Shown: positions 9,701 to 19,609 of the stretch, piece by piece
Numbering within the stretch: the stretch's first letter is position 1
Layout: each line of letters begins with the position of its first letter
DNA from: Macrosoma leucophasiata
Taxonomy: Eukaryota > Arthropoda > Insecta > Lepidoptera > Hedylidae
Length of the DNA stretch: 64,000 nucleotides
Direction of reading: 5' to 3'
Assembly: GCA_036365455.1 (NCBI GenBank)
Contig: JAWQUS010000011.1
Span: 7,274,001-7,338,000 of the forward strand
The notes under the pieces: model-generated
The model's database searches: none
The model's input: the letters and a program-made list of their open reading frames with translations, nothing else
Told to the model about the DNA's origin: nothing
Translations under genes and position numbers: made by a program

Positions 9701-12700
9701 CAGAGGCATAACACCTTAGGCCTCGGGAGTGGTAACATATCTGTATTTCGACCTCTGATCATTGTGTGGCTGCAGTCATCACTTAACACCAATGTGAACT
9801 GCATGTTTGTGTGCCACTATTATTAGGTACCTACGTTGAAAAAAAAAGGGAGTAAAAGCTTTTTTAAGCTGTGCTATATAAAGTTTAGCCGCAAATGTAT
9901 GTTTTGTAAAACCATTCTCCACTTCTATTTGTAAAATATAAATTACAATTCTTAGGTTATTTTAAACATTGACTTCATAGACTGAACAGAATTTCGGAAG
10001 TAACAGTAAGGCGTTTGCCAAAGACGTGAAATATTTAAAGCACGATACCCCTGGGATGAATCCCGCCGTTTTACTATTGCAAAACTTCCCATAGGCTCAA
10101 TATTTGATCTTTACTCTCCTTATACGTCAATAAAACCATTGGATATATGGCTTTGCGATTGTTCGTAACGAAGTAATATTTAAATGAAAATCCTTTTTTG
10201 TAGGATCGCTCGCAGGAGACGACTGGTCTAATCTCGTGGAAAGTTTACTGCCGAAACATCCCGATGTTTATCAAAAAATACATGCTAATTTACAATTGAA
10301 GGTACAAGTTTTTTTGTTATATTCCCACGCACTGTGTAGTATATACAATGTATTTATAAGCATTTAGACTTGTGGTAGAACTCCAGCGACGGAGCTCGCG
10401 GGCCTAGGCACCACCGCATTACCTAATATACTTGCCGCTAAATGGTAGTGTTCAGCACTATCGTGTTCCGGTCAGGTGGTAATGTATGGCTCTGTGATTT
10501 CCGTCTCAGAGGCATAACACCTAATGCAGCAAACAGGAGTGGCAGCGCATCTGCATTTTGACCTCTGGTCATTGTGTGGGTGTCTATAGGCTGCAGTCAT
10601 CACTTAACATCAATGTGAACTGCATGCTTGTTTCCCACTACATAAAAAAGCATACTTTTAAGAGTAGATTTTTTAGAAAAGTATTTTATAATAAACAAAT
10701 TTTGGGCTAAACATTTGAAAATCATAAACTTTTTACTGATTAAAAATATTCGGGCCCAATTCAATCTATCTTCACTCTGATTTATCATAGACACCTACCA
10801 ACAAAATACGCACTTGACTATGACGCACATAATAATTATAATATACCGTTATGATAAAACTGCAATTTTGTATTTTTACAGGAATTAGGAGGTCGCAAAG
10901 TTTTTAAAGAAGCAGAAAATCTTATAAAGGAACTAAATATGGGTGAAATAGAAGATGCAGTGTGGTCTGAATCTGTTTTCAATGGTACATGTCCAACAGT
11001 CATAGTGGATTGGTGCAAACCAAACAAAGTTAGATTTGCAACGTGCAAAGATGTTAGCATAGAGAATTATATGGAAGCTCACGAGGCTGCTATGAAAGTC
11101 AAATATAAACTCACCACTGCATTACACAGTAACAACACGTATATTCTGAGAGAAGCATCTCGTTACTCAGGTAAATATAGCAGTTTACACAATCAAATTC
11201 AAATTGTTTTTTATTTGACAAACAATTTATTTAAACTTTAATGCACCTAGTACATAAAGCGGACTTAATGCCACAGGGCATTCTCTACCAGTCAACCTTG
11301 AGGTAGTGGGATACTGATAGTAGGGATGCAATTATTAAAACTATAAGGATAGTAAGGAATAGGTATTTGTTAGAAATAAAAACATTATGAATTATATTTC
11401 ACAATCAATAAAAAGATGAAATATATTGTAAATAATAATTATATTTACGTATCATAAATAATATATACATACAGTATATAGATAATATATACAATAATAT
11501 ATAAATATATATTACAATAATTGATATTTATAAATTGATATTTATTTTAGAAATAGATTCTTTAAAGTTTACTTTTAAGCTTTTTGAATTGTTAATTCGT
11601 AGATGTCATCTCGGATCGTTAATTTTATAACAAAGTAAATAGAAAGTATCTATTCATAGAAATGTATTCTACTGAAGTTACTCAACGTCAATTAATTTTC
11701 AGTTAGGAAAGAAAATCCCAATTTTTAAAGAATAAACTGTACCAATCGTTTCTGGGTCGATACCAAATTGAGAATTATCCGATTCAGGAGGCATAACTCA
11801 ATAATAATTGACATAAATTTCATAGACTGCGTGATATCTATGAAGTCTATGTCGAAGCACTGTTTTTCTAAATCAAAGTGGCAGTATGCTGCTGCATCAT
11901 AATTTCAACAAGAAGACGTTTACTGCTGCACGAGGCCTTCCCCAAAGATAGCACAACAGATTTGTACGTCATTAGACGAGATTCAACCGTACAATGGTTG
12001 ACTGACCATTCCAATAAAAAAGTAAATAGAATAACGACGGATTTTCAGCAGTGTCCTGAGATATAACTACCGCCACTGCGATCGTCAATCCGCTCGCTGA
12101 GCGTGGCGGTTACGGGTTGGTGGAGATACGGGTTAATAGGCCAACCCGCTGTCGGATGTTTTCAAACCGCCCATAAGGCTTCTGACAAGGTTTAACGAAT
12201 GCTATCTATCGGTAGCAACCGGAACTGATGGCTTAATGTGCCCTTCGAATCACGGAAACGCGCATTTTAATTTGCCGCTAGCGGTCACCCATCACATACC
12301 TGACCGCGCCCGTATCGCTTAACCGAGTAGATCGCTTCCGATCTACACCAGCCGCGGGGCCATGCGCGCTTCGGCTGGTCGCGGTTATGGCTTATTCTCC
12401 CCTTATTGTATCGCATATGAATTGATGTCATCCTAGTTACATGTGATCAGCAGAACCATCAAAATGTCACTCTGTATAGTTTTTAAAGTAGATACTTTTA
12501 GTGATGTTTCACATATAATTTTTTCTTGCAGCAATCTACGAAGCGATTCCAGGTTTTATATCTTTACTATCACTCAATCCTCACAATTTGGATCGCGTTG
12601 GACTTTATCCACTGGATAGATTCAACTATAACCCCAATCACCACAGACTTGTTCTTCAACTAATTATAGCGTTGAGGGATTTGCCAAAGTAAGTATACAA

Positions 12701-14583
12701 ACAACCAAGTACCTACAAAACAGTGTGTGTGCTGCTGTGCTCTATCCCTTATCATCGGTATCCCTTTTTAGGGTTCCGTAGTAAACAAGGAACCCTTATA
12801 GTTTCGCCTTGTCCGTCTGTCTATCTGTCTGTCTGTTCGTCCGCGGTCTTCCACGCCGACAAAGTGGTAGAATAAAAACGTAAAAAAAATAATTATTTAG
12901 GGTACCTCCACTACATTTAACGAGTGATTTTTTCTTATTTTTCGTTTTCTATATAGTGTGATAGATAGGTCTTTCAAAAATATTAGAAATGTCCTATTAA
13001 GCTTTAAATTGCCAATTTTCATTAGACTCAAGTGTCCCTCCCCCCTCAACCAACTAAACGGTTGTTGTTGGAAATTTAAACGTTACGGCAATAGTACATA
13101 AAATGAAATTAAAAGGAAAACTATCACACATAAGTTGGCTTTACAAGTTAGCAAGTAATAGTCGACCAAATGTATTTTACTCGAAAATTGTGAAAAAAAA
13201 ATGATATTTATAGAAAATATGTATTTATTTTTTTCATTACATTATTCAAACCTAAAAACTACGGAACCCTACACTGCGCGTGGCCCGACACGCACTTGAC
13301 CGGTTTTCGTCATTAGGATGACAGACAAGCAGACGGGCCAACTGATGAAAAGTGAACACCGTCGCCAATGAACATTTGCAACACTAGGGGAGTTGCCAAC
13401 AAAAAAATCTTTTACCGTTGTTATCCTATATTATCCCTGATGAACATTTCATTTCATTCATTGCAGCAGTGCAAAGCCGGGGCGAACCGCTAGTTATTGA
13501 TAAAATATTAATAACGACGGCGACGATTTCATCAGTTGTAATTTTACTACTTAGGTACTAATTTTATCTCATAATAATTTTTATTTCAACAGATTGAGCT
13601 TTTATATAGCTGCAGACGAATGGAGACTGAACGTTTTAATGGGTATGATTCCAAAAACAACTGACAGCTGGCGTGAATTTCGAAGAAACTTTTCATTAAT
13701 AGAGGCGTCTAACGCGGATTTACTGGGTGATCCCTACGTTTTGTTCAACAAACCTTTTATAGGGTAAGATTTATAGCAGCAAGAAACCGTTAAATATGAA
13801 CTTCGTGTTCCTCATTATCTACTTTTGTTTCAGGAAATTTATGGGGTTAATACTGAAGTATCAAATTTATCAGTCTTATGCCGAAGAACTCATATCAGAT
13901 GATTCTGATTTAGTAAAACACGTAGCACAAAATAATGATCGGCTCATGTAAGTTCATGAAATATTTCGTTACTTCTTTGTTAAGTTATTTATGCATATGT
14001 TGCGTATGCTCACATATTATTTATATTTTTCAGGGATACAATGATGAAAGGTTTTGGTTCTAAATGGCCTGAAATGGTCAGTGATTTATTATCAAAAAGA
14101 GAAAACGGATTAGATTATACTGGTCTCACTGACTACTTCCGACTTTTAGATGAGTATTTAGACAACCAATTGGACCCAACCATCGAAATTACAGATGAGT
14201 ATGTTGAACCTCCTGAACCTGAAATAATTCCAGAAGAAAACGAAATCCCCGATGAGACAGAATTTGTGTCTAACAAAAAAGATAATGCCAAAGAAGCAGA
14301 ATCGAACATTAGAGAGAATGTTATCGATACAGGTGAAGAACACAATTCAAAATATGGCATTGAAACATCTACAGTTGGTGTACTTGAAATAAAAAATCCT
14401 GTAGCGGCTGGTGATCAAAACGAAAACGTTAATCCCAAAGAAGCCTCTTATAATACCTATTGGTGGATAGGTATAGCTGTGGCTTTAGCAGTAGTTGTGA
14501 TATTAGTTGGGATAATTGCAAGAAAACGTCATAGCCACATGAAACAGCTGGAAAGACAACGAAGAGATAATACACGAGCCTGA
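6681..14583 (+). CDS. Membrane-anchored, catalytically inactive ACE-like protein (peptidase M2 family), 5' end missing
   Basis: Nine exons join in frame: 6681-6765, 8496-8636, 9211-9387, 10204-10301, 10882-11170, 12532-12688, 13593-13763, 13834-13947 and 14034-14583. All introns are GT-AG and the phases agree. They encode 593 residues plus TGA. The order matches the ACE fold: Cys pair (DYDCGDTNCTL), helix with EYWEALGEYEG, PLYAKLHKYV, GHLLRSLAGDDWSNL, then the zinc region. Working ACE has HEXXH plus a downstream Glu; here residues 234-238 are HEAAM, so the second zinc His is Met, while a Glu is kept in IYEA (residue 267). The HASAW substrate loop reads PTVIVDW. After the catalytic fold come an acidic Pro/Glu stalk of about 95 residues, one transmembrane helix (WWIGIAVALAVVVILVGIIA) and a basic tail, giving a type I membrane protein. 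Known insect relatives include the non-peptidase Ance paralogues of Drosophila and ACN-1 of C. elegans; which paralogue this is remains open. Roughly the first quarter of the protein is missing from the visible exons. Confidence 0.9.
6842..7043 (-). repeat. Hairpin-headed SINE, copy 3
   Basis: Minus-strand copy inside the first visible intron. The central part around the CTCCTGAGGCC block is deleted; the hairpin at the right end is degraded (CCTCGAGCTCC). Confidence 0.7.
7085..8045. repeat. Cluster of diverged direct repeats around the 157-bp segment
   Basis: A block with AACCCACAAAATGTATAGTG and GTTTACCCACATTTCGATGT occurs at 7731-7808 and 7966-8045, and a diverged version is at 7085-7160. 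The first two flank the 157-bp segment at 7810-7966. Phrases with AGACCAATT and GCACTA(C/T)CGTGTTCTG also recur at 7520-7660 and 8035-8150. This looks like local tandem duplication within the intron. No coding. Confidence 0.6.
7810..7966. repeat. 157-bp duplicated segment, copy B
   Basis: Near-identical to 4010-4166. Here it is bracketed by direct repeats of about 75 bp. Confidence 0.8.
8496..8636 (+). CDS. ACE-like gene, second visible exon
   Basis: Acceptor TTTTTTTATTCCTAG, donor GTGAGT. Encodes LQNSMASQQDEGILLRMKTS and on to SSKQN. The Met at 8510 is internal, because the frame continues upstream into the acceptor and joins the previous exon in phase. It matches the ACE helix before the conserved WLDEYE-like segment. 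One putative N-glycosylation site (NSS) is visible. Confidence 0.9.
8919..9040. mobile_element. Foldback MITE, GTTGCACCA family, copy 2 (right end lost)
   Basis: Left end TAGGCTTGGTTGCACCAAGA, then the same internal foldback (CATCCTCCTCTAACTTTAAC and complement). The right terminal repeat is missing. It lies in an intron of the ACE-like gene. Confidence 0.7.
9211..9387 (+). CDS. ACE-like gene, third visible exon
   Basis: Acceptor TTTTCTTAG, donor GTAAGT. Encodes YNTVDEYWEALGEYEGAILK and on through PLYAKLHKYV to GHLL, matching the ACE segment with WLDEYE and PLYxxLHxYVR. The split codon A + AT gives Asn at its start and A + GA gives Arg at its end. Confidence 0.92.
9584..9828 (+). repeat. Hairpin-headed SINE, copy 4
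   Basis: Intronic plus-strand copy beginning ATGGTAGAGCTCCAGTGACG and ending in GCATGTTTGTGTGCCACT. Short internal losses around the GTTCAGCACTATCG block. Confidence 0.75.
10204..10301 (+). CDS. ACE-like gene, fourth visible exon
   Basis: Acceptor CCTTTTTTGTAG, donor GTACAA (weak but GT). Encodes RSLAGDDWSNLVESLLPKHP and on to ANLQLK, in the place of the ACE segment GNMWAQxW. The MWAQ motif itself is not conserved. It ends in phase 0. Confidence 0.88.
10369..10649 (+). repeat. Hairpin-headed SINE, copy 5
   Basis: Near full length, from TGTGGTAGAACTCCAGCGAC to CACTACATAAAAAAG. The A-run at its 3' end supports retroposition on the plus strand. Confidence 0.8.
10882..11170 (+). CDS. ACE-like gene, fifth visible exon (degenerate zinc motif)
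   Basis: Acceptor TATTTTTACAG, donor GTAAAT. It holds the segment where ACE has the Cys-His-Ala-Ser-Ala-Trp substrate loop (here CPTVIVDW) and HEXXH (here HEAAM, codons at 11080-11094). An extra four to five residues separate this from the downstream Glu when compared with ACE. Met codons at 10939 and 11071 are internal. Confidence 0.92.
11455..11545. repeat. AT-rich low-complexity tract
   Basis: ATATATA-type runs in the intron; no coding. Confidence 0.6.
11880..11965 (-). repeat. RTE-like LINE scrap
   Basis: Contains GAGGCCTTCCCCAAAGAT followed by AGCACAACAGATTTG, resembling the minus-strand end of RTE-type ORF2 seen better at 43455-43845. Short and decayed. Confidence 0.35.
12066..12395 (-). 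repeat. 5S-rRNA-headed SINE, copy 1
   Basis: Minus-strand copy in an intron. The 5S-like block (GGTTAAGCGATACGGGCGCG then GATGGGTGACCGC on the minus strand) is at about 12285-12345 and the LINE-like body extends leftwards. The ATT tail is lost. Confidence 0.7.
12532..12688 (+). CDS. ACE-like gene, sixth visible exon
   Basis: Acceptor TTTTTTCTTGCAG, donor GTAAGT. Encodes AIYEAIPGFISLLSLNPHNL and on to ALRDLP. This is the ACE GFHEAxGDxLSLS region: the third zinc ligand Glu is kept (IYEA) but the preceding His is Tyr and GD is PG. Confidence 0.92.
12768..13310 (+). repeat. GGGTTCCGTA-type dispersed repeat, copy 2
   Basis: Starts TAGGGTTCCGTAGTAAAC, has the GTCT microsatellite (12815-12835) and ends ACGGAACCCTACACTGCGCG...CGCACTTGACCGG. 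Intronic. Confidence 0.65.
13318..13500 (-). repeat. LINE 3'-tail fragments
   Basis: The stretch GACAGACAAGCAGACGGGCC to GCAACACTAGGGGAGTTGCC is the same tail as at 17690-17760 and 25021-25215. It is followed by GCAAAGCCGGGGCGAACCGC, another retroelement end. Confidence 0.5.
13593..13763 (+). CDS. ACE-like gene, seventh visible exon
   Basis: Acceptor TTTATTTCAACAG, donor GTAAGA. Encodes LSFYIAADEWRLNVLMGMIP and on to VLFNKPFIG. It matches the ACE segment with DxxRW...FR; the ACE KYHI/KFHI motif, which supplies another substrate-binding His, reads LFNK here. Confidence 0.9.
13834..13947 (+). CDS. ACE-like gene, eighth visible exon
   Basis: Acceptor TTTTGTTTCAG, donor GTAAGT. Encodes KFMGLILKYQIYQSYAEELI and on to NNDRL, equivalent to the ACE helix YxVSFIIQFQFHKS. 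Confidence 0.9.
14034..14583 (+). CDS. ACE-like gene, terminal exon: end of fold, stalk, membrane anchor
   Basis: Acceptor TATTTTTCAG. Encodes the last ACE helices (GFGSKWPEMVSDLLS, GLTDYFRLLDEYLDNQ), an acidic stalk rich in Glu, Pro and Asn, the transmembrane helix ending VVVILVGIIA and a tail with KRHSH and RQRR, then TGA. The basic residues just after the helix fit the positive-inside rule for a type I protein. Confidence 0.92.
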
Positions 14584-15360
14584 TGCGAAGAATATCGGTT
14601 CTAGAAGTGGAACCGATTCGTATTGTTGCATGAACTACGTATATGTATAGTGACATTGTGCCAATACGTGTTATGAAGTGTGTGGAGTACAAATGTGGGT
14701 TATTTTATTATTTAATGTTTGATAATTTTGGTTTCATTTAGATGTATTGTTGTATTGTGATTTAATAATTTATTCTTAATCTGTGGTGCTGTACACGTAA
14801 TTCTTCTAAATTAAATTACTATGTTTCATTTTATTTATATTTTTGGTGAATGATTAACTGCGTTTGTTTGGATTTATTATTTGCAACTGTACAAATAGAG
14901 CTAGATAGAAATAAAGAAAGGAAAGTATTTTTGTACATATCACAATTTGCGAAATAGTGTAATGATTGTTACCAAATGTCTACGATAAAATGTACATTAT
15001 AGTTAGATGTAATTTCGCTGTGCCTTAAGCGTTTCAATTTCTTATAAGTAATAATAATAAATACGATATAGGAATCAAATTTGTATAAAAATAATGTAAT
15101 TTTATAAATCTCTATTTACTCTGCCGTAATTTTTCCGACCAAGTTCTATAATGTTTACTTTGTTTATAACAGTTTTGGTTTTATTGCCTTCCAGTTATTT
15201 TAAATTTTGATATTTCAAATTTTTACTGTGAAAAAATATTTGTTTTTATTTTATGGATAGCATGATTGTTTTAATTATAGGTAATGGCTTTACAAAACGT
15301 AAAGCAATAGTAAAGATTGTGTCTGAATTGGAAATGAAATAATAAATGTTTTGAACATAA
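14584..15360 (+). other. 3' UTR and downstream region of the ACE-like gene
   Basis: AT-rich, no coding. Candidate polyadenylation signals AATAAA lie at 14910-14915, 15056-15061 and 15341-15346. I cannot tell which one is used. Confidence 0.5.
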
Positions 15361-15598
15361 ATCGCTAATTTTATTTATTTCTTACTTCCGTTAAAAGGAC
15401 AAAGTTATTTTACGCAGAGCAATTAAACTGATTTACGATACTGTAGATAACGAAGGCACTATTGAGATCTTGAAAGTTTCTTAAAAACAAACAGGAGCGT
15501 AGCTGACTAGACGTTCATTCAACGATAGATCGATCATTAGTTTAGGTAAATTGGATAGACGCCAGTTATAATGTATACAAAGAAATAATGATCTTTAA

Positions 15599-15675
15599 CC
15601 CTTCAAGGAACGTAAAGCCAGCGGCGGCTAGGCAGTTGAAAATCAACTGTCATGATTTTCTCGTGACTTGACGGG
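15599..15675. mobile_element. 77-bp piggyBac-like micro-MITE between TTAA sites
   Basis: TTAA at 15595-15598 and 15676-15679 flank ends CCCTTCAAGGAACGTAAAG and CTCGTGACTTGACGGG, which are imperfect inverted repeats starting CCC. A 57-bp relative with the same ends in opposite order, also between TTAA, is at 52908-52964. TTAA target duplication and CCC ends are the piggyBac hallmark. Confidence 0.65.
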
Positions 15676-15899
15676 TTAATTTGTTTGTACATGATTCATT
15701 TAAATAGAAGAAAAGAACATAAAAGAGTATCTGAAAAAATATTAAACAAAAGTTCGGTGTTAAAATTTTTTGTACAATATTTTTAAATATTTGAGAAAGA
15801 TGTATGAGAAAGTTATCTTGTGAAGTAAATTGTCAGTCACCAGGCGCGTTGTCGGTTAATCTAAAGTGTGAGCTTGATTAAACTTGATTAAACTTTGGG

Positions 15900-17790
15900 G
15901 TGTAAGTGGCGCCTTATCATCCTGGTGCCGCAGCCAACCTTACCTGCAAGGCTCTGGCGACTGGTTCCACATGGTTGCTGGGTCGGCACTACCAGCGTAA
16001 TCCCTCCTAGTGTCCTACTTGGTGGTAAGGTCCCTTGGGTCCTGCCTGGCTAGCTACCACCCTCAGGTCGTAATCTGCCGCCAAACGTCTTCGGGCGTGT
16101 TCCGGCTTCCGAGCCTGAGAGCCAGTCCCCCCCCCTACCCCCTATGCTTGAAGTGCACCGTATTGTCCGCCCCCGGGGCCAGTATGTGTAAGGACATCTT
16201 GCGCTCAGGGGCGCAACATGTTGGCCCGGGGGCCAGGGAGAGCCGATGAAACAGTAACGGTCCGCTGCCGCCCGCCGGTCAGTAGGGAACCCGAACCCAG
16301 GCCTCTCTTTTAAACTCTGGCCTGGGAGGTTGTCCCGCCAACCGGTGTTAAGTCCCGTGTGCAGTCGTCGTGCCCTAGTAAGAGACCGGAGTGGGCCCGG
16401 CGCCTGTGCACGGGGGGGATCGGGGGTCCTTCCGTCCCCCGGACCAGCAAATTGCACCACCTCTGTGTGTAGATGGTCTGATGCACCTGCAATTTTGCCC
16501 CTCGGGCGGTCGATACGTTGCACATCATTCTTTCCCTTATCCGACGCTGTTAGGAAGTTAAATATAAAAAAATGGTCAAAAAAAGAAAAAAAGTAGAAAC
16601 GCAGCGGACGCCCCTCCCACATTTACTGTGGACATGTGCAACATCAGGGGTTTACATACCAATCTTAACGCCGTTCACCACCACCTTGAAATGGCTAAGC
16701 CGGCCCTACTCTTTCTGACGGAGACACAAATATCCTCTCCACTTGACACTGCGTACCTTACTTACCCCGGCTACACTCTGGAGAACACTTTCGTTCGCCG
16801 CGCCGGGGTATGTCTGTATGTCCGAGAAGATGTCTGTTGTCGCCGTCTTGACCATTTTGAAGACAAGGATCTGTCGCTATTGTAAGCACGCGTGGATTAC
16901 GGTGGATCTACCCGAATATACGCGTGCGTGTACAGGTGCTATAGCGGAGACGGGGAGACAGCTCGCTTGTTCGAGCACATCCAACAGGTGGTCGACACAG
17001 TGCTTGTGCAGTATCCTCCTGCGGTGATTCTTGGTGACTTTAACGCACACCATACAGAGTGGTTGAGTTCCCGGATCACGGACTTCGCTGGAAGATCTGC
17101 ACACGATTGCGCATTGGCTAATGGACTCTCACAAGTTGTAACCGGGTTTACCCGGATACCAGATGTCGAGGGTCACACTGCCTCTTTGCTGGATCTTCTG
17201 CTGACCTCACATCCTGCCAACTATCAGGTGGTGGTCGAGGCTCCCTTAGAATTCTCGGACCACTGTCTGGTACGCTCAAAAACCTCATTGTCGGTTCGGG
17301 CGCCGCTGCGGCCCTCGGCAACTCGACAAGTGTGGCATTACAGGTCGGCAGACTGGGATGGACTGAGGGAGTTCCTGACGTCCTACCCATGGAGGCAGCT
17401 TTGTTTCTCGTCGGAAGATCCAAGCACGTGTGCCGATACTGTAACCGATGTGATACACCAGGGAATGGAATGTTACATTCCGTACTCTGTGGTATCCATT
17501 GGCGGACAGTACCAGCCCTGGTTCGATAAGTCCCTTTTCCTACACCGTACTACCCGCCGAAGAGAGAAGTTCCACCCACACCGACTGGACACCTGCCAGT
17601 GCTCAATGGTGCGGTTTTCACGTTCGTTCCTGCCCAGAGCGTGTAAATTGTGGAACGAACTTCCCTCTGAGGTGTTCCCTACAATATGGGCCCTGGTGTT
17701 GCAAATGTTCATAATCGACGGTGACACTTTCCATCAGGTGGCCCGTTTGCTTGTCTGTCAACCTTCAGACAAGCAAACAGGCCACCTGAA
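15900..17790 (+). mobile_element. CR1/Jockey-like LINE with reverse transcriptase deleted
   Basis: Base composition turns GC-rich at about 15900 and back to AT-rich after about 17790. It holds a 5' leader or ORF1-like region (15900-16600), an endonuclease (16628-17530) and the C-terminal end of ORF2 plus 3' tail (17530-17790). The reverse transcriptase that should lie between endonuclease and C-terminus is absent. I see no clear target duplication. Confidence 0.75.
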
Positions 17791-17848
17791 CCAAAAAAAA
17801 CTCTGTACAAGGGTGTACCATTTATACGAAATTATTTGTATACAATAA
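16628..17848 (+). pseudogene. LINE ORF2 remnant: AP-type endonuclease fused to C-terminal end
   Basis: The frame starts near MCNIRGLHTNLNAV and carries the apurinic endonuclease motifs in order: CNIRGL (Asn), LTETQ (catalytic Glu), GDFNAHHTEW, a LLDLLLTS strand and FSDHCLV (Asp-His). An in-frame TAA at 16883-16885 interrupts it after LSLL; the frame resumes without shift. After YQPWFDKS at about 17540 the text jumps to RSFLPRACKLWNELPSEVFP, the usual extreme C-terminus of such ORFs, so the whole reverse transcriptase is deleted. The protein cannot retrotranspose by itself. CR1- or Jockey-clade placement is from motif style only. Confidence 0.8.
17690..17790 (+). repeat. LINE 3' tail ending in a hairpin
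   Basis: CAGGTGGCCCGTTTGCTTGT at 17735 is followed, after a short loop, by its near complement (GACAAGCAAACAGGCCACCT) ending about 17788. The first arm is the usual LINE tail and the second is an inverted second copy. Confidence 0.7.
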
Positions 17849-17849
17849 C

Positions 17850-19609
17850 GTTTCTTCCCTATAATTTATTTGTAGGAAATAGTTACGAAAATATTTTTGC
17901 CGTAACGAGTAACTCGCCTAGTTGTGTTTAACGTTTTTAAACATGGAATATCTGGACAGATATGTAGCTTATAACACCTGGCACTGACATATTAGCCCCG
18001 AGAGTGCTATGGCGAGTTCATTTATCTTCATACAGAACCGGCCAATGTTAACTGTACTTTATATGCAAAAGTATATTTTTGGTGTATTCGATGAAATAAT
18101 GAAGCATTATGTACGTTTTTTGGGCTATTAATGAAATGTCACATTCATTTGAGGCAATGAAGATTTAATAAAGCCGTGTGTACAATATTTTGGGTATTTT
18201 CATGATTATTAATGTAAATCTGTTACTGTCATCCATAGAAAAGTCTTTTGTTATGTGATATGAAGTCATAATAACGTAATACGTCTGTTTAAGACGTGTA
18301 TTTAAGTTGTTAGCATACTTATAATACAGTGTAATAATCTATAGCCCACGTAGGTACATTTACAAAGAATTCAAAGATATTTAAACAAATTTTCATGTAA
18401 CTGAAACAGGCCTATATTGATAGACAGAACCTAAGTCCTTGACACATTCTTAGGATCAGGTTTTTCCAAAATAAATGGGATCTCAAGACACGTGTTTACG
18501 CAGATGACCTAGATTAGCAGCCCTCCTGCCGTTTGACACTTTAATGCTTAATGTTTCGGTTGTGATGAATTGCGATTTGTCTATTAATACAGGCCTAAGT
18601 TGCTCTTAAGGAATGTCCAACGTGATAAACCTGTTGACCTGTGGTGGACCTCATCTACCTGGTAAGATATAAGTTCAACAATGATGGCGGGCATGTGCAT
18701 TAACAAAAGAATTGAAAGATTTGGTAAGTATGGTGCATTACTTTGCGGCGGTGATGCCAAAAGAAAAAGACCATGACCACAAAAGAGTGTCGGCCCTGCT
18801 CGAAGAAGGCAGCCGTAGTGTCTGTGCTGTCGGTATTCGGAGTTGGGTATTACAACTGACCGAAAAACAAAAACCGGAGAAGATCCATCCCATACACAGG
18901 ACCAGATTTCACACATCGCACTCTGATTTTACTTTAAAGAATGTCCAATTTTCAATTTCAATACTATTGCTTGTAAAAGAGAGTATGGAACGTTCTGTTG
19001 ATACCTTTTTTATTATTAAGTATTTTGCCCACTTTTATACCTTAACTTAATGATTTTTATGACAAAAAAAACATTATACGCACAGATTTTATGTCTTAAG
19101 AACGTTTACGTGTTAGAATAGTTAGAGCAAGCAATGCTAAGGTCAGTAATAACATGACACTATTTTAAATTAATCCCTCAACCATTACTTCAGGAAGACC
19201 ATTAATCCAGTGCTCTAATAACTATGCGACATCTGGCAAGCTTTAATTTTACGAGTTCCGAGTTCATTTTATAACAACTTTATCTTTACGACACCTTGTG
19301 TTTCAATTATGCATCGCAGCTTTATTAAAACCTTCGTCTTTTGACCAGCACGCGTATTTCTTATCTCGGTGGGTATCGATTTATTAGACATTTTGTAGTA
19401 CATGTTTTCCTGAATTGTCCGAAAATTGTCGTATTATAACGTTATCTCAGAACAGCGTTGTACTGCAAATTGGCAATCGAAATGATGTCACCTGGATACA
19501 TAATAACCCTTCTGATTGTAATATTACTACAGGAAGATAAATTAACTGTCTAAAAATTATCTATACATATAATAAAACAGTAAAACCCGCGTGTCTGTAC
19601 ATTGTACAT
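17850..19609. other. No recognisable gene
   Basis: AT-rich intergenic sequence. An open stretch at 18712-19050 has no family I recognise and no splice or start context that would make it a gene. Confidence 0.35.

Noticed and set aside
8510..14041. Met codons at 8510, 10939 and 14041 as translation starts of separate small genes
   Set aside because: All lie inside exons whose frames continue upstream to good acceptors and align with internal ACE segments.
16050..16622. Long minus-strand open stretch opposite the LINE 5' region
   Set aside because: It is a shadow of the GC-rich LINE leader and has no recognised domain.
18712..19050. 112-codon open stretch downstream of the LINE as a gene
   Set aside because: No recognisable domain, AT-rich second half and no splice or polyadenylation context.
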